The notes under the pieces are model-generated. The model was not told where the DNA came from. It did not search any database and saw nothing but the letters and a program-made list of their open reading frames with translations. Positions 1 through 5,180 of a stretch of DNA of 10,215 bases are shown here, piece after piece. Source of the DNA: Promethearchaeota archaeon (GTDB lineage Archaea > Asgardarchaeota > Lokiarchaeia > Sigynarchaeales > SOKP01); the NCBI GenBank assembly GCA_030668025.1, contig DAOUUT010000124.1, positions 1 through 10,215 of the forward strand, written 5' to 3'. Both the position numbers and the translations under genes were made by a program. The stretch's first letter is position 1. The number at the start of each line of letters is the position of its first letter.

Positions 1-271
1 CGGGCTTTAACCCTGTGAAGTTAACCCAAGTACTACAGACAGATAGATTTAGGCTATTCTCCTTTATGAAATTCCCTAGACGTTCGGGTAGATTTCTCAT
101 GGTTGAACTTATATTTATTTCACGCTTGACATTATACACGCCACTCCCGTAGAAAAAAATACCTAATATTTGATGCGCTTTGTTTAAGATTGCCTCTCCT
201 AAGTTAAGCATCGTATCTATCGCTTCAAACTTGTAAGGTTCAGCGCACACAACAAAAGTAAAAACGACCAT
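1..271 (-). CDS. DsrE/TusD-like sulfur relay protein, partial (C-terminus beyond left edge)
   Basis: Translating the minus strand from an ATG at 271 gives 90 residues that run uninterrupted off the left edge. The start (MVVFTFVVCAEPY), the GIFFYGSGVYN stretch at residues 37-47 and a cysteine at residue 79 match the DsrE/TusD layout: a first beta strand, a helix, a second strand ending in a G-x-G-V turn, then the persulfide-carrying cysteine near residue 78. Family members pass sulfane sulfur between cysteines, usually with TusA partners in the cytoplasm. A GTGA sequence four bases before the ATG can serve as ribosome binding site and a TATA-like box lies at 311-320. It is divergent from the iron permease. 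Only about the last quarter of the protein should be missing. Whether DsrF/DsrH (TusC/TusB) partners follow cannot be seen. The family call is firm; the partner and substrate are inference. Confidence 0.78.
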   Translation of the reverse strand, partial: MVVFTFVVCAEPYKFEAIDTMLNLGEAILNKAHQILGIFFYGSGVYNVKREINISSTMRNLPERLGNFIKENSLNLSVCSTWVNFTGLKP

Positions 272-310
272 AAAATCACTTTTTTTTAATGATTATTTAA
301 TACTATTTCT

Positions 311-320
311 TATTTATATA
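311..320 (-). promoter_or_regulatory. TATA box for the left-edge DsrE-like gene
   Basis: Read on the minus strand this is TATATAAATA, a good archaeal TATA box centred about 45 bp before the ATG at 271. It predicts a leader of roughly 20 nt that would carry the GTGA site next to the start. Confidence 0.45.
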
Positions 321-329
321 GCGTTAATA

Positions 330-339
330 TTTTATAAAT
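330..339 (+). promoter_or_regulatory. Possible TATA box for the iron permease gene
   Basis: The sequence ATTTTATAAA/TTTTATAAAT is TATA-like and points toward the permease. It would give a start site near 361, just before the alternative GTG at 369. A second AT-rich candidate at 388-398 would suit the ATG at 441 with a leader of about 20 nt. The sequence does not decide between them. Confidence 0.3.
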
Positions 340-440
340 CATACTTCTCCGTTGAATGCAAATATCAAGTGAAAATTGCTTCTATCTTATATTATATCAT
401 AAGAACCTTTTTTTCCGTAAATTGTCTTGATATAATTGAA

Positions 441-1307
441 ATGTCTCTTGTTGAATTAATAGTACCGATGTTTTTAAGTTTTAGAGAAGGTCTAGAATCT
501 GTTATTATTATAGTTATTATTTTATCCTATTTAAAGAGCACAAACCAAAAAAGTTATTATAAATACGTGTATATCGGAGCTATATTGGCCGTAATTTCCA
601 GTATTATTTTTTCTATTGTCTTCTCGTTAATATTGGGAGGATTTACAGGAATATTGGAAAAATTATTCGAAGGATATACTTTTGTTATTTCGGGAATATT
701 TATTATAACGCTCATTTTATGGATAAGTAAAGAGGGTTCAAAGATGAGAGAAACTCTCGATGAAAAAGTTGAGAAATCCATAACAACCGGAAAGAGTTTT
801 TCAATCTTAATTTTAACCTATGTAGTTATAATTCGAGAAGGAATTGAGTTAATTTTGCTTTTGGTAGGTGCTACATCGCTAGGAACCTTAGATCAAGGGA
901 GTATTATTATTGGCTCGTCAATAGGTATCAGTATTGCAATTATAATTGGGATCCTTATGTTCTATGGCATAAAAACTATAAATTTATCAAAATTCTTTAA
1001 AATTACCAACGCTGTTCTTATCTTATTTGCTGCCGGATTGATTACATACGGGATTCACGAATTCATAGAAGCGGGAGCTCTTAACCCTATTATTGAGGAA
1101 GTGTGGAATATTAAACATATTTTACCAGAAAGCTTTCCAGATACTAATCCTCTCACCCCAGAATGGCTTGAAGTTATTGGGGCTCTATTAAAAGCCTTAT
1201 TTGGTTACAACGCAAATCCTTCGCTATTGGAAATAATTATATATCCAATCCTTATTGCGACTATTAGCGTAGTTTCAATCATAATTTGGAGAAAAAGCAA
1301 AAAATGA
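441..1307 (+). CDS. FTR1-family iron permease
   Basis: Multi-spanning membrane protein of the FTR1/EfeU family, which moves ferric iron across the cytoplasmic membrane. From the ATG at 441 (288 residues) the hallmark REGLE motif lies at residues 15-19 in the first helix and a second copy, REGIE, at about 132-136; these paired glutamate motifs line the iron path. About seven hydrophobic segments are visible, and the C-terminal ALLKALFGYNANPSLLE stretch is typical of the family. The frame stays open upstream to a GTG at 369, adding 24 residues, but family members usually reach REGLE within about 15 residues, so I prefer 441. Neither start has a Shine-Dalgarno sequence. No EfeO/EfeB-like lipoprotein, peroxidase or multicopper oxidase partner is in the window; the only downstream neighbour is a small two-helix membrane protein. 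Confidence 0.88.
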   Translation: MSLVELIVPMFLSFREGLESVIIIVIILSYLKSTNQKSYYKYVYIGAILAVISSIIFSIVFSLILGGFTGILEKLFEGYTFVISGIFIITLILWISKEGSKMRETLDEKVEKSITTGKSFSILILTYVVIIREGIELILLLVGATSLGTLDQGSIIIGSSIGISIAIIIGILMFYGIKTINLSKFFKITNAVLILFAAGLITYGIHEFIEAGALNPIIEEVWNIKHILPESFPDTNPLTPEWLEVIGALLKALFGYNANPSLLEIIIYPILIATISVVSIIIWRKSKK

Positions 1308-1316
1308 TTTTTTTTT
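1308..1316 (+). terminator. T-tract after the iron permease
   Basis: Nine consecutive T follow directly on the permease stop codon. Archaeal transcription commonly ends in such T-tracts without a hairpin. The hairpin at 1358-1391 lies 40 bp further on. Confidence 0.45.
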
Positions 1317-1357
1317 CTATTTCTAAAAATAAAGGAAGATCTGCTTGATAAATACGA

Positions 1358-1391
1358 GGGAACTGAGTAGTAGATATACTCCTACTCTCCC
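1358..1391 (+). repeat. Hairpin repeat copy 1, before the small membrane protein gene
   Basis: GAGTAGTAG (1365-1373), loop ATATA, CTCCTACTC (1379-1387) form a stem with 8 of 9 pairs. Outer GGGA (1358-1361) and TCCC (1388-1391) can extend it around an ACT bulge. A second copy lies at 1613-1642: 26 of the first 30 positions agree, both nine-base arms are identical and three of five loop bases differ. The copy ends five bases before the ATG at 1397, so in RNA it would sit on or near the translation start. It could be a terminator remnant, a translation-control hairpin or one end of a small mobile unit. Confidence 0.7.
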
Positions 1392-1396
1392 ATTTT

Positions 1397-1612
1397 ATGA
1401 AAAAAAAGATTTTAGTTCATATGATTGCTATTACAAGCTTTCTAATAGGCATTGTTTTTATTCATGTTGTAACAAACACTACTTCAAGTAATTTATTGTT
1501 TTTTAATATACTTGTACACAATACTGTAGTAATAGACTCGGGATTAACACTAATAGGAATAGCTTTTTTTACAGAATTTTACATGAGTTTTAAACCAATA
1601 AAAATAAATTAA
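1397..1612 (+). CDS. Small two-helix membrane protein, unknown function
   Basis: Seventy-one residues from an ATG, with a lysine-rich start (MKKK) and two hydrophobic stretches at about residues 5-25 and 42-63, so probably a helical hairpin in the membrane with both ends on the cytoplasmic side. I recognise no family. It follows the iron permease by 89 bp on the same strand, but a T-tract and a hairpin lie between them, so co-transcription is uncertain. The gene is bracketed by two near-identical hairpins, the first ending five bases before the ATG and the second starting at the base after the stop codon. This tight fit supports a real unit. No Shine-Dalgarno sequence is visible; the hairpin occupies its place. 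It may be an accessory of the permease or an unrelated inserted gene. Confidence 0.5.
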   Translation: MKKKILVHMIAITSFLIGIVFIHVVTNTTSSNLLFFNILVHNTVVIDSGLTLIGIAFFTEFYMSFKPIKIN

Positions 1613-1642
1613 GGGAACAGAGTAGTAGTATTACTCCTACTC
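1613..1642 (+). repeat. Hairpin repeat copy 2, immediately after the small membrane protein gene
   Basis: GAGTAGTAG (1620-1628), loop TATTA, CTCCTACTC (1634-1642), preceded by GGGAACA. It begins at the base after the stop codon of the 71-residue gene and lies exactly 255 bp from copy 1 in the same orientation. Unlike copy 1, the downstream bases CGC do not pair with the outer GGGA. No T-tract follows, so it is not a standard intrinsic terminator. Confidence 0.7.
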
Positions 1643-1689
1643 CGCAAATTCATGTCTGAATATAAAGGATTCATTACTTCGGCTTAAAA

Positions 1690-1712
1690 TTTTAATGATT
1701 CACTCATTAAAA
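1690..1712 (-). terminator. Perfect 9-bp hairpin across the DsrE-like gene's stop codon
   Basis: TTTTAATGA (1690-1698) and TCATTAAAA (1704-1712) are perfect complements around a five-base loop. On the minus strand the stop codon (1709-1707) lies in the first arm of the hairpin, and a short ATTTTAAG follows it. It sits between two convergent genes and may end the minus-strand transcript, although the T-tract is short. Confidence 0.4.
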
Positions 1713-2066
1713 CCATTGAGTGGCATCAGCATCTAACGATAGGTCATTTAATGTTGCTGCTCCTACTATTTTAACCCCAGGAATAAGATCCACTTTTTCC
1801 CATCCTAACATTCTTTTTGAGGCTTCACAAACTAAAATTTCAACGCCCATTTCCAGAGCTTTATCTAACATCTCTTTGACACTGGGAAATCCTCCTAGCT
1901 TTATTTTTTCAGCCTCTCCTGGTTTTAATATTCGCAGTCCTGCTCCTATGTAATAAACTGTTGCTTTAATATTCATTGCTTTAGCGGTCTGCGCTAAAAC
2001 TAACGGTGAATATTGTCTTTCTGGATCATCACTCGTTTGAACATATAAAATATATTTTTTTTCGAT
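1707..2066 (-). CDS. DsrE-like sulfur relay protein with unusual start (ATC) or frameshift
   Basis: From an ATC at 2066 the frame encodes 119 residues, the normal size for this family. It begins EKKYILYVQTSDDPERQYSP, the expected first strand and loop, and has a cysteine at residue 80 in EILVCEAS, the persulfide position, and the usual acidic ending (LSLDADATQWF). The first ordinary start, ATG at 1976, would remove the first strand and helix and break the fold. A perfect GAGGTGA lies six bases before the ATC and a TAA directly precedes the ATC, so the ATC is exactly where a start belongs. Alternatively, removing one A from the A8 run (2055-2062) would join a GTG at 2076 (MSINRKK) to the frame. 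The gene follows a winged-helix regulator by about 60 bp and is probably in its operon. Likely role: cytoplasmic sulfur transfer with TusA or the other DsrE. Confidence 0.75.
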   Translation of the reverse strand: MEKKYILYVQTSDDPERQYSPLVLAQTAKAMNIKATVYYIGAGLRILKPGEAEKIKLGGFPSVKEMLDKALEMGVEILVCEASKRMLGWEKVDLIPGVKIVGAATLNDLSLDADATQWF

Positions 2067-2072
2067 TTATAC

Positions 2073-2079
2073 TCACCTC
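2073..2079 (-). promoter_or_regulatory. Perfect Shine-Dalgarno site GAGGTGA deciding the DsrE-like start
   Basis: Seven bases complementary to the archaeal 16S rRNA 3' end. The spacing is six bases to the ATC at 2066. The PP-loop ATPase gene in the other minus-strand operon uses GGTGA with nine-base spacing, so this is the local translation signal. It argues against the overlapping GTG at 2076 as the start. Confidence 0.7.
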
Positions 2080-2081
2080 TC

Positions 2082-2095
2082 TATTTTTAAAAATA
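2082..2095. promoter_or_regulatory. AT-only palindrome before the DsrE-like gene
   Basis: TATTTTTAAAAATA is a perfect 14-bp palindrome in the short gap between the winged-helix gene and the DsrE-like gene, just before the ribosome binding site. It could be an operator for the adjacent regulator or an internal TATA element. Palindromes of A and T are frequent by chance in such DNA. Confidence 0.25.
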
Positions 2096-2132
2096 TTTGG
2101 TTCTATTTCACATTTTTTGTTTTTATCGAGTT

Positions 2133-2390
2133 TTATATCAAAACCTCGAATATACTTATACGTTTATCGTTCTTATCTTTAATTTTTCTAATGAAATTAT
2201 TTTCTTGGAGTTTTTTTACCGAATACGCAATTGTACGTTTAGGTAAGAGAGTTTTATTCGAGATTTCTTTTTGGTTTAATGGACCCCTTTGTTTTAATAC
2301 ATATAATATAAATTTACTTGATGGAGATAATGAGATTAAGTCGGTTTTTTCTTTATAGTTTGAGACAAAATATTTTTCTGCAACAATCAT
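2133..2390 (-). CDS. Small winged-helix (MarR/TrmB-like) transcription regulator
   Basis: Eighty-five residues from the ATG at 2390. Residues from about 22 on (LSPSSKFILYVLKQRGPLNQ) form helix 1-2 of a winged helix; EISNKTLLPKRTIAYSVKKL is the helix-turn-helix with the recognition helix, and NNFIRKIKDKNDKRISIFEV the beta wing. It has no ligand or dimerisation domain beyond a short N-terminal helix, so it is shorter than full MarR proteins (about 140 residues). The frame also opens at a TTG at 2414, but a TATA-like box at 2412-2421 is centred about 27 bp before the ATG at 2390, matching the leaderless layout of neighbouring genes, so I chose that ATG. It lies directly ahead of the DsrE-like gene and may control that gene and itself. 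Confidence 0.7.
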   Translation of the reverse strand: MIVAEKYFVSNYKEKTDLISLSPSSKFILYVLKQRGPLNQKEISNKTLLPKRTIAYSVKKLQENNFIRKIKDKNDKRISIFEVLI

Positions 2391-2411
2391 AAAAATCTGC
2401 TTTAAAAAAAT

Positions 2412-2421
2412 CAATATATTA
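2412..2421 (-). promoter_or_regulatory. TATA box for the winged-helix gene
   Basis: Minus-strand TTAATATATTG, centred about 27 bp before the ATG at 2390. It suggests a leaderless transcript and supports that ATG over the upstream TTG at 2414. Confidence 0.4.
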
Positions 2422-2499
2422 AAGTTTTTACTTATTTTATGAAATTTTATATTTTTATTTAATTTTTACCCTATCTGAATAATTAACTATATTTATTAG

Positions 2500-2551
2500 G
2501 TTTCAGTTTCATTTTAAGACATTTTCTCCTTTTTTAGTTTAAATCTGAAAC
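2500..2551. repeat. Inverted repeat GTTTCAG/CTGAAAC between regulators
   Basis: GTTTCAG (2500-2506) and CTGAAAC (2545-2551) are perfect complements about 38 bp apart, with partly matching flanks (TAGGTTTCAGTTT against AAATCTGAAACTTA). They lie in the 200-bp gap between the Lrp-like gene's end and the winged-helix gene's start, so they could be a regulator site. Wide spacing and short arms leave chance possible. Confidence 0.25.
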
Positions 2552-2593
2552 TTATAAAATATAATCAATTCGAGCAATTTCATGCGAAAATAA

Positions 2594-3157
2594 TTAAAAG
2601 TTGCCACATCCTTCACATTTACCGTCTAAAAATGCTTCACAATTCTTGCATTCATTTCCACATTTATATTCTTTGCTTACTTCACTAAAGAGATCGATAG
2701 GCATGAATTTTGGAATGATTAGATCAGAAATATGTATTACGGCAGAATGTAATATTCCTTTTCTATTGGTAGGACCACAGTGATTTATATATCTGTGTAG
2801 AACATCAATATTCTGCCCTATAACGGCCATAATTATGTTATATTGACCTGTAACCTGTGTTAATAAGAAAACTCTGGGACATTCGGCATATGCTTTTATT
2901 ATATTATTAATTTCGTCATAATTACTTATCTCTATCAGTAAAAAAAGAGCTTTATAGTCAAGCTTATTTAAATTCAAATTAGCTTGAACTTTAAGAATTC
3001 CCATATCCTCTAATTTTGAAATTCTTTTTGAAATTCCAGTATGACTCATCATTTCATGATCTGCTTTTTCCACAATTTTTTCGAGGCTTGTTAAACTTTC
3101 GCGACCATTCTTGAACAATGCAGCTAGTATCTGCTTATCTATCTTGTCAAAATGCAT
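2594..3157 (-). CDS. Lrp/AsnC-type regulator with C-terminal cysteine cluster (copy 1)
   Basis: 187 residues. The N-terminus (DKIDKQILAALFKNGRESLT) and MSHTGISKRISKLEDMGILK form an Lrp/AsnC-type winged helix with the recognition helix near residues 40-49. Residues about 65-150 resemble the ligand-binding/oligomerisation domain, with the LLTQVTGQYNIIMAVIGQN strand-turn-strand core. The tail adds something unusual: from residue 166, CGNECKNC, then CEGCGNF, giving five cysteines spaced C-x3-C-x2-C-x7-C-x2-C, as in metal or iron-sulfur sites. Conserved cysteines also occur in ECPR and NHCGP. It shares 103 of 187 residues with copy 2, without gaps, and lies 47 bp after it on the same strand. Its own TATA-like box about 25 bp before the ATG suggests separate transcription. 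The effector is unknown; a redox, metal or thiol signal is inference from the cysteines and nearby sulfur genes. Confidence 0.85.
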   Translation of the reverse strand: MHFDKIDKQILAALFKNGRESLTSLEKIVEKADHEMMSHTGISKRISKLEDMGILKVQANLNLNKLDYKALFLLIEISNYDEINNIIKAYAECPRVFLLTQVTGQYNIIMAVIGQNIDVLHRYINHCGPTNRKGILHSAVIHISDLIIPKFMPIDLFSEVSKEYKCGNECKNCEAFLDGKCEGCGNF

Positions 3158-3176
3158 AATTATTATAATTTTAAGG

Positions 3177-3187
3177 AAATATATTTA
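3177..3187 (-). promoter_or_regulatory. TATA box for Lrp-like copy 1
   Basis: Minus-strand TAAATATATTT centred about 25 bp before the ATG at 3157, with no ribosome binding site after it. This predicts a leaderless transcript from the 47-bp gap between the two paralogues. Confidence 0.4.
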
Positions 3188-3204
3188 TTTTTTTATTATT
3201 AAAT

Positions 3205-3768
3205 TTAAAAATTTCCACACCCTTTGCAATCCCCACATAGAAATGCCTCACACTTCTTACATTTATTCCCACATTTATGTTCTTGACTGATATTTGTGAA
3301 AAGATTAATTGGAAAAAATTTTGGAATTTGAATATTAGATGTGAATAAAATCTCAGAGTGTAGAACTCCTTTTTTATTCGCTGGTCCGCAATAATTTAAA
3401 TACGTATGTAAAGCATCGATGTTCTGTCCCGTGACGCCTACAATTATATTAAATTGCCCTGTAACTTGTGTTAATAAAAAAGTCCTTGGACAGTCAGAAT
3501 AACCTTCGACAATATCTTTTACTTTTTTATAATCTTTCATTTCCAAAAAAATAAATGCAAAATAATATTGAAGTTTTTTAAGATTTAAATTGCCTTGTAT
3601 ATTCATTATTTCTGAATCCTTTAATTTAGTGACTCTTTTTCTAATTCCAGTATGACTCATATGTTCTATTTCTGATTTAAATGTTAGATCCTTAAGTTTG
3701 TTAAAACTTTCACGTCCTTTGTTTAATAACCCTCGTATGATTTGCTTATCTATGTTGTCCAAAGGCAT
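3205..3768 (-). CDS. Lrp/AsnC-type regulator with C-terminal cysteine cluster (copy 2)
   Basis: 187 residues, aligning with copy 1 end to end without gaps at about 55% identity. Most conserved are the recognition-helix segment (MSHTGIRKRV), the CPRTFLLTQVTGQFNII core, the CGPANKKGVLHS loop and the cysteine tail. The tail has six cysteines: CGNKCKKC, then CGDCKGCGNF; the extra one replaces an aspartate of copy 1. The least conserved part is the linker around residues 70-90 and the helix before the recognition helix, so the two may have diverged in partner or DNA choice. A TATA-like box centred 27 bp before the ATG predicts leaderless expression. The pair looks like a tandem duplication kept for distinct roles. 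They could form mixed oligomers, since Lrp proteins assemble as dimers and higher forms; that is inference. Confidence 0.85.
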   Translation of the reverse strand: MPLDNIDKQIIRGLLNKGRESFNKLKDLTFKSEIEHMSHTGIRKRVTKLKDSEIMNIQGNLNLKKLQYYFAFIFLEMKDYKKVKDIVEGYSDCPRTFLLTQVTGQFNIIVGVTGQNIDALHTYLNYCGPANKKGVLHSEILFTSNIQIPKFFPINLFTNISQEHKCGNKCKKCEAFLCGDCKGCGNF

Positions 3769-3789
3769 AGTGATATTAATGTACTCTTA

Positions 3790-3799
3790 CTATAAAAAT
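3790..3799 (-). promoter_or_regulatory. TATA box for Lrp-like copy 2
   Basis: Minus-strand ATTTTTATAG centred about 27 bp before the ATG at 3768. The spacing is that of an archaeal promoter whose transcript starts at the start codon. Confidence 0.5.
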
Positions 3800-3884
3800 A
3801 TGCAAGAATTACACTTTTTATTTTTATCGTTTAAATCTAGAAAAAAAGTTTGGTAAAGATAAGGTTAATGAGTATAAGAGTCAA

Positions 3885-3986
3885 GTGCCTTATTCGTTGT
3901 TTAATAAAACCCTATGGGTCCTGATACTATTTTTATTAGTATATTTAGTCATTCTTGCGGTAATTGGATATTATCCACTTTATTAA
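3885..3986 (+). CDS. Possible single-helix membrane peptide (about 33 residues)
   Basis: From a GTG at 3885 the plus strand encodes MPYSLFNKTLWVLI, then a continuous hydrophobic run to AVIGYYPLY and a TAA. That is one transmembrane helix with an aromatic belt at its end, as in small membrane subunits. The frame is open back to 3780 (adding KVNEYKSQ and more), but no ATG lies in it, and no good ribosome binding site is visible. It lies on the strand opposite to its neighbours. A random AT-rich frame can also look hydrophobic, so this is only a candidate. Confidence 0.25.
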   Translation: MPYSLFNKTLWVLILFLLVYLVILAVIGYYPLY

Positions 3987-4106
3987 ATTTACTGATTTGT
4001 ATTTTTTATTATTCATTTGAATATACTAACCCACTACTAATACCGGAAGTATTTCATAATAAAAATCTAAATTACAAATTAAACAATTCTTAGACCAATA
4101 GAAACT

Positions 4107-5054
4107 TTATATTGAATAATGTTCTTGTTCAGGGTGTACTTTTCGTAAAAATTTGGGGTCAAATATGTTTTCAGGCGTAAGATCCTTTTTAATATAATTA
4201 AGATTTTTAAGAGTTTTTACAAATTCCATTGTTGCATTTATATAATTTTCTGAAAGGGAAATACAATATTTTGGTGATATTTTTAAAACAGACTCAGCGT
4301 AATTTTTGTCAATAATTTCAAAAGTTTTCGATATCTTCTCTGCTGCTAACGATTGTGAGTTTCTAAGCAGATAAGAAGCCTTTTTATGATGATTAAGAAA
4401 TTCTATTATTATCTCTGGAGAGTTTTTAATTAAGTTTTCGTGAAAAAATATGCCATAGCTAGGATTGTTAGCCCATAAATGCTTAGGTTCGACAATTATA
4501 TGAGAGTCTAAGATGGTTGAAGCGAAAACTGCTAATGCTGGGGTTCCCACACCTGCGTCCAAGATACCTTTTTTCATATTCAAAGCAATAAATTCTGCTT
4601 GTCCATAATTTTTAACTTCGATATCATTTGATAAATCGTACTTTTTCAAAAAATGACTTAAAATAACCTCATGTATAGAACCTTTGCTTGTAACACCAAT
4701 TAATTTTCCTTTAAATTGAGAAAGAACTTCAGCTATATTATTATCCAACTGATTCATATCTTTGTATTCTTTTTTAGCAATCATAATAGTTCCTTCAACA
4801 TGACCTCCAGCAACACATTTAATTGGAACACCTTTATCAATCCCAATAATTGCAGGAGGTAATCCCATATAACCAATATCTAACTTTTTATTCTTGAAAG
4901 CTTCGATCATAGCTGGCCCTGTCCCAAAAAGAATCCAATTGATCTCTATTTTAAGATCATTTTCTAAATCGTCACCTTCCATTAAGATGAAATTAGTATG
5001 GTAAGCAGTAGACAGATGCCCAATGTTTAGTTTATTTTTTCTAATGAAAATCAC
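4107..5054 (-). CDS. Substrate-binding-fold protein (SsuA/TauA/NMT1-like) without signal peptide
   Basis: 315 residues from a GTG at 5054. It has the type II periplasmic-binding fold of the SsuA/TauA/NMT1 group: first strand KLNIGHLSTAYHTNF, the LFGTGPAMIEAFKNKKLDIG segment where ligands of this group sit, then MGLPPAIIGIDKGVPIKCVA and AGGHVEGT. The second lobe contains GKLIGVTSKGSIHEVILSHF and KKGILDAGVGTPALAVFAS. There is no N-terminal hydrophobic segment or lipobox cysteine; the fold begins at about residue 8, so the protein should stay in the cytoplasm unless the start is misplaced. No permease or ATPase genes are adjacent. The Thi5 cysteine cluster (CCCFC) is absent, which speaks against a thiamine-pyrimidine synthase. 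It is divergent from the MoaD/ThiS gene, so a sulfur compound such as a sulfonate is a reasonable ligand guess, but unproven. Confidence 0.72.
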   Translation of the reverse strand: MIFIRKNKLNIGHLSTAYHTNFILMEGDDLENDLKIEINWILFGTGPAMIEAFKNKKLDIGYMGLPPAIIGIDKGVPIKCVAGGHVEGTIMIAKKEYKDMNQLDNNIAEVLSQFKGKLIGVTSKGSIHEVILSHFLKKYDLSNDIEVKNYGQAEFIALNMKKGILDAGVGTPALAVFASTILDSHIIVEPKHLWANNPSYGIFFHENLIKNSPEIIIEFLNHHKKASYLLRNSQSLAAEKISKTFEIIDKNYAESVLKISPKYCISLSENYINATMEFVKTLKNLNYIKKDLTPENIFDPKFLRKVHPEQEHYSI

Positions 5055-5180
5055 TTAATTTTATTATATAATATCCGCAATAATAGCGATAATATTTAAA
5101 TTTTATAATCATAAAAAATAATTACCTAAATTTCTAATATATTTATGAATTGAAAATTATAATTTTAAAGGTTTATTTCA
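5055..5180. promoter_or_regulatory. Divergent promoter region between the binding-fold and MoaD/ThiS-like genes
   Basis: A 126-bp AT-rich gap shared by two divergent genes. TATA-like boxes toward the MoaD/ThiS-like gene lie at about 5136-5145 (AATATATTTA), and toward the binding-fold gene in AATATTTAAATTTTATAA near 5090-5107. Shared control is plausible from the layout only. Confidence 0.4.

Larger units (their letters stand above)
3769..4106. other. 338-bp intergenic stretch
   Basis: Between the Lrp-like copy 2 and the substrate-binding-fold gene. It holds the promoter of copy 2 (3790-3799) and a possible tiny plus-strand membrane peptide (3885-3986). I see no RNA gene, clear terminator or long repeat in the remainder. 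Confidence 0.6.

Noticed and set aside
557..781. 74-residue minus-strand frame
   Set aside because: Antisense to the membrane helices of the iron permease; no family features.
1720..1953. 77-residue plus-strand frame
   Set aside because: Antisense shadow of the DsrE-like gene, whose minus-strand frame has clear family motifs.
2074..2076. GTG within the ribosome binding site as the DsrE-like start
   Set aside because: It is out of frame unless one A is removed from the A8 run, and it lies inside the GAGGTGA site itself; kept only as the alternative explanation.
3914..4093. 59-codon plus-strand frame from an ATG at 3914
   Set aside because: It overlaps the hydrophobic 3885-3986 frame, has no ribosome binding site or promoter, and its sequence is rich in Asn/Ile/Leu as expected from random AT-rich DNA.
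4107..5054. Thi5-type thiamine pyrimidine synthase
   Set aside because: The fold fits, but the CCCFC cysteine cluster is absent and no other thiamine gene is nearby.
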